A DNA stretch of 64,000 bases from an uncultured SAR86 cluster bacterium (lineage in GTDB: Bacteria > Pseudomonadota > Gammaproteobacteria > Magnimaribacterales > Magnimaribacteraceae): the NCBI GenBank assembly GCA_902594545.1, contig CACJMO010000002.1, positions 62,001-126,000 of the forward strand, written 5' to 3'. How positions within the stretch are numbered: the stretch's first letter is position 1; the number at the start of each line of letters is the position of its first letter. This document shows positions 1-7,682 of the stretch, one piece after another. A program made the translations under genes and the position numbers. Below the pieces are notes generated by a model that was not told the DNA's origin, ran no database searches, and worked only from the letters and a program-made list of their open reading frames with translations.

Positions 1-177
1 CCATTTGCTAGTGCTATTGCGTGTTTTGTTCCAACATACTTAGCAAATTCTTTTTCAAAATTTTTGCCTTGTTCTCCCGTCCAGTAATTGACTTTATTAG
101 ACTTAAGCACGTCAGAAACTTTATTTATTTCTTCAGCAGAATAATGAGGCCATTGACCAAGTACTTTTTTTACCATC
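1..177 (-). CDS. DegT/DnrJ/EryC1/StrS-type sugar aminotransferase, N-terminal fragment (runs off window edge; PglE-like by context)
   Basis: Reverse complement of 1-177 reads MVKKVLGQWPHYSAEEINKVSDVLKSNKVNYWTGEQGKNFEKEFAKYVGTKHAIALANG, typical N-terminus of the DegT family; not in ORF track because truncated. Confidence 0.85.
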
Positions 178-789
178 TTATGTTCTTTTTAAACTCTTAG
201 TTTTTGTTGATGAGATGCTGATAATATCATCCTCTAAATCCTTGTTGATATAAGTCAAAGCGTCAACTTTATTATTTTTTCCTAGCTTCACGCCTTGATA
301 AACAAAGGCATTTGACCCAATTAGGCTTTCGCTACCTATACACACGTTCCCACTAATTCTTGCACCGGGCAATACGATAGTATTATTTCCCAAGTTAACA
401 TCGTGACCTATGGAACAATTTAAGTTTAACTGACAAAAATCACCTATTTTTGCATCAGAAGATATTGATGCATTAGCAGCTATGTAACAACCAACACCAA
501 TTTTTGCTGATTTAGCTATGTAAGCTGATCTATTGATAACAGTAAAAGGAATAAGCTTATTTTTTAAACAAAAACTTATACAGTCTTTTCGCAGAGATGC
601 TTCAGAAAAGCCTATATTAAAATGAATGTGATTAGCCTCCTGTAGGTCTAAGATTGAATTATCTTTGCTTTCTTCTCCATAGAAATACAATCTTTTAATT
701 TGATCAAAGTGGCCATCATAAGACTCCTGTACTACCTCTTCAATTTCTTTTGCAGTCGACTCGGTCCCAAAAATATAAAGTACTTTCAT
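178..789 (-). CDS. NeuD/PglD-family sugar O/N-acetyltransferase (left-handed beta-helix)
   Basis: N-terminal Rossmann-like segment then hexapeptide repeats (AKIGVGCYIAANASISSDAKIGDFCQLNLNCSIGHDVNLGNN). Confidence 0.85.
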   Translation of the reverse strand: MKVLYIFGTESTAKEIEEVVQESYDGHFDQIKRLYFYGEESKDNSILDLQEANHIHFNIGFSEASLRKDCISFCLKNKLIPFTVINRSAYIAKSAKIGVGCYIAANASISSDAKIGDFCQLNLNCSIGHDVNLGNNTIVLPGARISGNVCIGSESLIGSNAFVYQGVKLGKNNKVDALTYINKDLEDDIISISSTKTKSLKRT

Positions 790-796
790 GAAAATT

Positions 797-1393
797 TTAT
801 TTCTTCCTTAATACATCTAACCTTGGCATGATAGTCTCATTATGAGGTGAAATACCAGACCTAGTTATAACTATCTTAATAGTCAAGAATAGGATTTTTA
901 GATTAAGAAAAAAAGAACGATTTTGTACATAAAGGTTGTCGAAATAGAATTTTTCTTCCCAAGTGAGTGCGTTTCTTCCTTCTACCTGAGCCAAACCAGT
1001 CAAACCTGGCCTGACTTGATGTCTTTTTTTTTCTTCATCAGAGTAAAAGGGGAGGTATTCTGGTAGTAAAGGTCGCGGACCTATAAAACTCATATCTCCC
1101 TTTAAAATATTCAAAACAGAAGGCAGTTCATCCAAACTTGAAGAACGCAATAGTTGGCCCAATTTTGTTAATCTCTTCTCATCAGGTAATAAATTTCCCG
1201 AAGAATCATAAACTTCCTTCATAGTCTTCAGTTTAATTAACTTAAATTTTTTTTCGCTCTTGCCAATCCTCTCTTGAACAAATATTGGATTGGGGTCTAT
1301 AAAGAACACCACTAAGAGAATAATAAAGGTAAATGGAACAAATAAAAAAAGCAGTGTGAAAAGGGAAAATATAATATCTGCCGTTCTATTCAC
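797..1393 (-). CDS. Bacterial sugar transferase (initiating phosphoglycosyl transferase, PglC/WcaJ-like)
   Basis: FVQERIGKSEKKFKLIKLKTMK...LDELPSVLNILKGDMSFIGPRPLLPEYLP...RHQVRPGLTGLAQVEGRN. Start reassigned to GTG at 1393 (VNRTADIIFSLF) rather than the upstream ATG at 1444. Confidence 0.9.
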   Translation of the reverse strand: MNRTADIIFSLFTLLFLFVPFTFIILLVVFFIDPNPIFVQERIGKSEKKFKLIKLKTMKEVYDSSGNLLPDEKRLTKLGQLLRSSSLDELPSVLNILKGDMSFIGPRPLLPEYLPFYSDEEKKRHQVRPGLTGLAQVEGRNALTWEEKFYFDNLYVQNRSFFLNLKILFLTIKIVITRSGISPHNETIMPRLDVLRKK

Positions 1394-1394
1394 T

Positions 1395-2681
1395 TTAGTT
1401 TGAGGAAATCCATTTGACCATACTCTGCATTGGCAAGTAACCATCCCATGGATTCTGATATATTGACATAGAACCTAAATTAGGAAAGCGATCAACGCCA
1501 TATCTGGCCAGCTCAGTCATGACAAGAGGCTTGGCCTGAGGTGGGACAAACAAACCTACTGACTGTATATTAGAGGGAAGCATATTCCCTAGATTGTCTA
1601 TTGATTCAATTTCTGAGATAAAGATACTCCTTCCATAGAGTGGCTCTTCTAGTTTAGGTTTATCATACCTAATGAAGATATTCCAATTGCCTGTTTTGCT
1701 TGTTTTACCCTCCAAGGTATCTTGGGAGTTATAAATGAATTCTTTGAGTAGAATGTTAAAAGTATCAATTGGTTCCTTAGTGAGTTCATTAAGTCGTGAC
1801 TTTTTTTCAAATACCTCTTCTATAGCCTCTGCAATATATGAAAGATTGAATCTAGAACCTTTTTCTATTATTAAATTATGAGGAGCATTACATCCAGTTT
1901 GATCGAACGCATAAATATCATTAGCTAATTTTTCTGCCATGTCTTTGACATCATCTTCAGATTCCAGCTTAGCCGAAGAGACATAAGCTAAAGAAATTTT
2001 TGGCCCAAAAATTAAATCTCTACAATTAATTTTCTTTGGAAGGCCTGTAACTGACTCAACTGCATCTGCCCCTCCCCAACAAATTCTTATATCTGCAATA
2101 GTAGATAAAAGTGCTTGATTCTCATTATCTGATTTATCAATGTACACGAGAATTATATTTTCTAGTAACTTCTTTATAGTTGTCGATATTCTGCTCGAAA
2201 AAAACTCGTTATTCATAAGATCAAAAAGGAGATTTGGAAGCACGTCTTTGTAAGCTGAAGGAAGCTTAACAATACTTTTATTCTTTGTTAGCAAGGTTTG
2301 AAAAAGAGAGATAACACCAAGAACAGGAACATTTCCTGCTATCCAATGCACAGACAAACCTAGAGGCATTCCTAGTAGGTAATAATCGTATTGATCAATA
2401 TAAATTGGACTATCAAGTGATTCAGGATGTTTAAAGTTTTGATTCAATAATTTTTCTATATTTTTTTTTGCTAACCAAGGTATTAAAAAGCCTATGCCTT
2501 CTCTTTTTATTAAATCCTTCACACGGTTATCTTTTGATACCCAATATAACGAAACCGCATTATAAGCTTCCGTAATCTCATGAATATCTAATTCAAGAAG
2601 AGTGTTTTCTTTATCTACAAAATCTTTCAACTCTTCCAAGGGGTTTTTGGATCGGCTGTTTAAATTGAAATGTATTTCCAT
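1395..2681 (-). CDS. LuxC-like acyl-CoA/acyl-protein reductase
   Basis: LuxC-family pattern: LGLSVHWIAGNVPVLGVISLFQTLLTKNKSIVKLPS; DQTGCNAPHNLII around the presumed catalytic Cys; GVDRFPNLGSMSIYQNPWDGYLPM near C-terminus. Confidence 0.85.
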   Translation of the reverse strand: MEIHFNLNSRSKNPLEELKDFVDKENTLLELDIHEITEAYNAVSLYWVSKDNRVKDLIKREGIGFLIPWLAKKNIEKLLNQNFKHPESLDSPIYIDQYDYYLLGMPLGLSVHWIAGNVPVLGVISLFQTLLTKNKSIVKLPSAYKDVLPNLLFDLMNNEFFSSRISTTIKKLLENIILVYIDKSDNENQALLSTIADIRICWGGADAVESVTGLPKKINCRDLIFGPKISLAYVSSAKLESEDDVKDMAEKLANDIYAFDQTGCNAPHNLIIEKGSRFNLSYIAEAIEEVFEKKSRLNELTKEPIDTFNILLKEFIYNSQDTLEGKTSKTGNWNIFIRYDKPKLEEPLYGRSIFISEIESIDNLGNMLPSNIQSVGLFVPPQAKPLVMTELARYGVDRFPNLGSMSIYQNPWDGYLPMQSMVKWISSN

Positions 2682-3808
2682 TAAATGTAGTAATTATCGG
2701 GAAGAGTATCGCCACATCCTCTTTCTTCAGCTTTTTCTAACCTTGATAGAACTTTAAACTTGAGCACTTCTCGATTTCCCTCATTGTATCTTTCAGAAAT
2801 GTAGCCTAAATCATCATTCAGAATAGAGAATCCAGGATAACTCATTGGTAGCGCAGAGAAAAACTGAAGAAAACCTATTTCACCGTCCTCTAAAACTTTT
2901 AAAGTATTTGTATCGCGAACAATTACATGCGAGTAGTCGGACACCAAAGAACCTTCCTCACCTTTTCCTACGTATACTGTTCCTAATTGCTCGGTAAACC
3001 CATAAATATCCATTATGTTGTCTTCACTGATATTCAGCTTTAATTTTAACGCAGCATTTAGCTCCGTCTTTGATTTCTTTAAGTTCTGTAATTTTTTCCA
3101 GCCACCAAAATGAATCAAATGAGAATCTCTTCCTAAATTTTGAGCCTTAAAATTGTTATTTCCAGCCAGATATTGCCAAATCATATATGTATAGCCTATT
3201 ACAACCACCGCTTCTTTTGATGAAGTTTCAAGTAACAAACTTAACGCATCATTGTTTATCTTTAAGGATCCTTCCTCGTCTTGATCAAGCAAATAAGTTC
3301 TTGATTTAGAGGCCAATAAATAGCCTTGCATACCTGCCAAACGAGCAGAGATCGAACCATCATCACTGAGGGCTTCTTTGGGTTCTATATCTACGATAAA
3401 AAATGGTTTCTTATTTTTTCCTATGAATGATTTTAATATTTTTGTAAGAGCTTTAGTTTGGTTTACAGAAGTGCTGGAATCTAAATTAATAGAGCTCTTG
3501 AGCTGTGAAGAAGTTCCACTAGATCTAATTATCTTCTGAGAAACGGGGTTGCTGCTTAATGCAACGTGTTTAAAAATAGAACTAGGAAGGAAGGGAATGT
3601 CATCTATTTTCTTAATATTATCAGGACTAAATCCTTTCCTTTTTAGCCACATTCCATACTCTTCGCAATGTTTAGAGTGATATTCGACTTGTAATTTTGC
3701 TAAATCCAAAATAGTTTTTGATTTGAGCTCCTTGGATAACTCAAAAGGTTCCAACTCTAGAAGAGAATCAATTGATTTCTTTAATTCCATAAAAATTCTG
3801 AAATGCAC
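2681..3808 (-). CDS. LuxE-like acyl-protein synthetase
   Basis: IRSSGTSSQLKSSINLD, IMDIYGFTEQLGTVYVG, and C-terminal RLEKAEERGCGDTLPDNYYI with a Cys about 11 residues from the end. Start may be the internal Met at ~3790. Confidence 0.85.
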   Translation of the reverse strand: MHFRIFMELKKSIDSLLELEPFELSKELKSKTILDLAKLQVEYHSKHCEEYGMWLKRKGFSPDNIKKIDDIPFLPSSIFKHVALSSNPVSQKIIRSSGTSSQLKSSINLDSSTSVNQTKALTKILKSFIGKNKKPFFIVDIEPKEALSDDGSISARLAGMQGYLLASKSRTYLLDQDEEGSLKINNDALSLLLETSSKEAVVVIGYTYMIWQYLAGNNNFKAQNLGRDSHLIHFGGWKKLQNLKKSKTELNAALKLKLNISEDNIMDIYGFTEQLGTVYVGKGEEGSLVSDYSHVIVRDTNTLKVLEDGEIGFLQFFSALPMSYPGFSILNDDLGYISERYNEGNREVLKFKVLSRLEKAEERGCGDTLPDNYYI

Positions 3809-4838
3809 CGAATATATCAGCTTTTTCTAACTTTTTTTTCATAAGCTTCCAACAAGGATCAGCTTGGGCTCCTTCAATAATATCAGACAAAACATCTTCC
3901 TTCCCATTCAAACATTCCTTTATTTGAAAAATTCCATACTCTTGATTATAGGAGGAATAGTAATTTGATATCTTGGTGACCAGATCTGCAGGGAATTTTT
4001 CAAAAGTTGAGGAATCTTTAGCTTCTAATAATCGAATAGTGGGAACTAAAAATTCAGCAATTGCCTCAGTGTGCTTGACTTTTAATACCATCTCGGCAGA
4101 GTGGCTCAAAGCATGGCATAAACCTGCACCCGCATTATTCTGAGCCAAGCCGCCATGAAAAGACAACATACAAAGATGTTCAAGAAAATTTTTACTAGGG
4201 CTGCTAAAGTCTATTGTATTTCTAGAAATATAATTAAAGAAATAATCAAGAGTAGAATAAGATAGGTAATCTACGTAAGGATTAGCAAGAAATGATAGAG
4301 ACGATTCAATTAGATGAGTTAGAGAATCAATAGAACCTTCAAAAAAATCTCTTGGCTTGAGACTATCAAATAAATCAAAATCATATATAACCGTTTTGGG
4401 CATCATTATTTCATTGACCTCTATCGATTTAGTGGTTTGCTCGTTTATTATTGAAGTCATTGAACTTTCTGCTCCAGAGCCAATTCTTGAAGGGATGACA
4501 ACCAGCTGTATCTTTAAGTTTTTGTCATTCCCAATAAGAACAAGTCTCTTTGCATAATCTATGAGACTTCCTCCTCCAATTACAAAAATTCTATTAAACT
4601 TTTGTTGGCTTAATTGATTATATAAATCGTGCAAACTTGATAAAGAGTTTCTTTCACTCCCAATCTTAAGGTGCAACAGGTTTTCTCCCGTTATCCTAGA
4701 AATCCTCTCAAGGATACTTTCAAATTCAGAGTTATGGCCAGTTAAGAGGCAAGACTTATAATGAGAACTTAGTTCGATAGCTGAATATCCTTTTCTTCCT
4801 ATACCCAGGCTAGATATAAAATTCTGCTTAGCCATCAT
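3768..4838 (-). CDS. Iron-containing alcohol dehydrogenase family protein
   Basis: GGGSLIDYAKR, VIPSRIGSGAESS, SIDSLTHLIES and GLCHALSHSAE (metal-binding His/Asp pattern of Fe-ADH). Confidence 0.85.
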   Translation of the reverse strand: MMAKQNFISSLGIGRKGYSAIELSSHYKSCLLTGHNSEFESILERISRITGENLLHLKIGSERNSLSSLHDLYNQLSQQKFNRIFVIGGGSLIDYAKRLVLIGNDKNLKIQLVVIPSRIGSGAESSMTSIINEQTTKSIEVNEIMMPKTVIYDFDLFDSLKPRDFFEGSIDSLTHLIESSLSFLANPYVDYLSYSTLDYFFNYISRNTIDFSSPSKNFLEHLCMLSFHGGLAQNNAGAGLCHALSHSAEMVLKVKHTEAIAEFLVPTIRLLEAKDSSTFEKFPADLVTKISNYYSSYNQEYGIFQIKECLNGKEDVLSDIIEGAQADPCWKLMKKKLEKADIFGAFQNFYGIKEIN

Positions 4839-6243
4839 AGATTCCTTTTAAGATATTTGGGTCTCTGACTTTCTTTCCATTTTCAGTGAGAGGAATTTGC
4901 TTAATTAATAAGTATCCTCTGGGTTTGTAGTAATTAGGATAGTCTTTGAAAAGTCTATCAATTTCTTTATTTACAGTTTCATTCGTTAAAACTTCCTTAG
5001 ATGATATTAAAGTGATCGGTTTTTGGCCAAGAATTGGATCTTCTATTGGAAAACATATTGCTTTTTCAAAATATTCGGAACTTTCCACTATATCTTCTAT
5101 ATTTTCAGATTGGACTTTTTGTCCTCCAATGTTGATTTGGTTATCTGTTCTTCCTGTCAAAAAGACTTTTCCATTGTCTAATGTGCATATATCGCCAGTG
5201 GAAAACCATCCATCATTCAATTTATCTGAGTTAAATTCATCTTGTAAGTAGCCACTAAACAGATTGGTTCCTTTTAACAAAAGTTCACCTGAAAATAGAT
5301 CATCTTTTATTTTGAAGTGGCAGCCTGGCAAGGGATTACCTATCCATGCACTTTCTTCAGTAAAGTCATCATCTTTTCCTCTGGGTCTTATAAAAGATCT
5401 AGAACACTCTGTCATTCCATAATGATGAATTATTTCAGCTTTATTAAAATTTTCTTGAAGCCAGAGCCTAGATTTCATCTCTAAAGAACTGCTCCCAATT
5501 TCTAGATACCTAATATTAGCTGAAAATTCTATAGTTTTTTTTCTTAATAAAGATCGGATCAGCTCAATTGCAGATGGAACCATTGAGAGGCCAGTGATTG
5601 AGGTAGTTTTTGAGAATCTAAAAATCTCTGGAAATTGTTTCAATCCATCAGTCACTAAGGCCGAAGATCCGCTTAAAAACATTGTCCTCAATCTTGTTAA
5701 ACCAAAGGAATGATAGAAAGGCATGCTTAAAAGCTCTAAATCAGTTTCATTTTGCCTAAGAATATCAATTAAAGAATTTGCAACATGCAAATAGGCATCT
5801 TCACTAACTATTGCACCTTTTGGAAAACCGGTTGTTCCTGAAGTAAAGACAATATCCTTATTCATTCCGAGATTATTGTCTTTTTTACTCTCAATTCTTT
5901 CTACATCTGCTTTGTCAAAACCTTTTTGTAGGTCGACATTTTCAAAAAAAAGATCGATCGGATAATTATTTTTTATGACTTCTTTTATATCCCCTTGCAT
6001 AGATGGATTTACTATATAAATTGATCTACCGGAAGACTTAGCTGACAAATAAACTAAGGGCCAGAAGATATTATTGTCTGAGCTAATAGCTATAGGCTTA
6101 TTGGATGTGGATAAAAAATCTGATAATTGATCTATCAAATTTATACAGTCATTTCCATCAAGTTTAGACTCTAAGGAGTAAAGAAAAACTTTCGTCTTAT
6201 TTTTCTTAAGTTGCTTTATAAAAGAATCAAATAATACGGACAT
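4828..6243 (-). CDS. AMP-forming acyl/aminoacyl ligase (ANL superfamily)
   Basis: IVFTSGTTGFPKGAIVSEDA (P-loop), HHYGMTECSR, GWFSTGDICTLDNGKVFLTGRTDNQINIGGQKVQ, C-terminal LTENGKKVRD. Confidence 0.92.
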   Translation of the reverse strand: MSVLFDSFIKQLKKNKTKVFLYSLESKLDGNDCINLIDQLSDFLSTSNKPIAISSDNNIFWPLVYLSAKSSGRSIYIVNPSMQGDIKEVIKNNYPIDLFFENVDLQKGFDKADVERIESKKDNNLGMNKDIVFTSGTTGFPKGAIVSEDAYLHVANSLIDILRQNETDLELLSMPFYHSFGLTRLRTMFLSGSSALVTDGLKQFPEIFRFSKTTSITGLSMVPSAIELIRSLLRKKTIEFSANIRYLEIGSSSLEMKSRLWLQENFNKAEIIHHYGMTECSRSFIRPRGKDDDFTEESAWIGNPLPGCHFKIKDDLFSGELLLKGTNLFSGYLQDEFNSDKLNDGWFSTGDICTLDNGKVFLTGRTDNQINIGGQKVQSENIEDIVESSEYFEKAICFPIEDPILGQKPITLISSKEVLTNETVNKEIDRLFKDYPNYYKPRGYLLIKQIPLTENGKKVRDPNILKGIYDG

Positions 6244-6486
6244 CTAAAGTTTATTTTTTGTCATGACTATAAGCTTCTCTATAGTATCAACTCCTACAAC
6301 TTCATCGATTTCGAACTCAATATCTAATCTCTCTTCAATTTCCATAATAATCCTCATATGACCAGTAGAATCCCAACCTTCAACTTCTTCAAACATTGAG
6401 TCAAGTGTTAATAATGAAGCTGTTTCTTCAGAGAGCTCCAGACTTATAAGAAAAACGGATTGCATGAAGCTTAGATTTATTTCCAT
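6244..6486 (-). CDS. Acyl/peptidyl carrier protein
   Basis: 80 aa; EEVEGWDSTGHMRIIMEIEERLDIEF, with Ser in the phosphopantetheine-attachment context (DS-x-x-H/M). Confidence 0.88.
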   Translation of the reverse strand: MEINLSFMQSVFLISLELSEETASLLTLDSMFEEVEGWDSTGHMRIIMEIEERLDIEFEIDEVVGVDTIEKLIVMTKNKL

Positions 6487-6551
6487 AATCTTTTTAAATA
6501 TATTTTGGGCGAATTATCGCACTGAATAAAGTTTTTAAAAAGAATAGAATT

Positions 6552-7682
6552 TCAAAATGTACTAGGAGTGAAAGATAGCTGATCAATAATTTCAGCATTT
6601 ACTTTATTCACGTCGAACTTTTCTTCAACAAGTTTTCTGGATTCTAAGCCCATACTTAACGCAAGCTCTTCATTCTGAATAAATTTTTCTATAGCTTCAA
6701 CTAATGCTCCTTTGTCTTTTACGTTTATGAGAAATCCATTGAGACCGTCAATCACTGTCTCACGACATCCAGGCACATCAGTTGTTATTATTGCTCTTCC
6801 TGTAGACATTGCTTCCAAAGTTGATTTTGGTAAACCCTCATGATAGGAGGGTAGTATAAAACATGAGGATTTTGCTAATACTCCTCTGACATCATTAATC
6901 TCTCCTAAATAATTTACACTTCCATCCAATATAAAGTCGTCTAAAAACGAAGGTTTAATTGAAGTCGGATTTGAATCAAAAGGTCCTACAAGAGTGAAAT
7001 TTACCTCATTATAATTTGAGACAATCTCTCTTGCAGCGTACAGATATTCTTTCACTCCTTTATCTTCAAGGAGTCTTGAGATCATAATAAATGTAAATTT
7101 ATTTTTTACTGGTTCAAATTTGAAATGTCTTGTATCTACTCCTGATCCATTTATTAATTTAATTTTTTGATTTGGTTTTATTAATTTGTTTACCTTAAAA
7201 AAATTGAGATTATCCTTATTTTGAAAAAAGATTGTTTGAGAATGATACAGTGAAATTTTATAAAGAGTTTTTAAAATGAACTTTATCAATTTATATAAAT
7301 TAGTTGAATAAAAGGCAGATCCCAAACCAGTTATCAATGGGTAATTCTTGTATTTAAAGTAGAAATTCAGTAATCCGGTATAGAAAATTGGTTTTATGGT
7401 ATAAGGTATTACTATATCCGGGTTGAGTCTTTTAAATATAAAAAACAACCTGATTAAGATGAGTAAATCCATAAGGGGGTTTTTACCTGTTCTTATTAAG
7501 TCTACATCTACGAACTGTATACCGTATTTGGTTAATTCAGCTTTAACTTCTTTATCGAAAGGAGAAATGGCAATCACTTCATGACCTAGCTCCTTTAATT
7601 GAACTAATAATTTAAGTCTAAAATTGATAAAAGATTTAGGATAACTGCCAAAGACTACTATTTTATCCATTTTTTTGGTCAT
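6552..7682 (-). CDS. Glycosyltransferase family 4 (PglA-like)
   Basis: GT4 pattern: SRLLEDKGVKEYLYA, FILPSYHEGLPKSTLEAMSTGRAIITTDVPGCRETV. Confidence 0.9.
   Translation of the reverse strand: MTKKMDKIVVFGSYPKSFINFRLKLLVQLKELGHEVIAISPFDKEVKAELTKYGIQFVDVDLIRTGKNPLMDLLILIRLFFIFKRLNPDIVIPYTIKPIFYTGLLNFYFKYKNYPLITGLGSAFYSTNLYKLIKFILKTLYKISLYHSQTIFFQNKDNLNFFKVNKLIKPNQKIKLINGSGVDTRHFKFEPVKNKFTFIMISRLLEDKGVKEYLYAAREIVSNYNEVNFTLVGPFDSNPTSIKPSFLDDFILDGSVNYLGEINDVRGVLAKSSCFILPSYHEGLPKSTLEAMSTGRAIITTDVPGCRETVIDGLNGFLINVKDKGALVEAIEKFIQNEELALSMGLESRKLVEEKFDVNKVNAEIIDQLSFTPSTF

Noticed and set aside
4357-4557. Plus-strand ORF of 66 aa
   Set aside because: Antisense to the well-supported Fe-ADH gene; no recognisable protein pattern.
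1395-6486. Bioluminescence operon
   Set aside because: luxC/luxE-like genes are present but no luxA/luxB luciferase is in the window, and the neighbours are polysaccharide genes.
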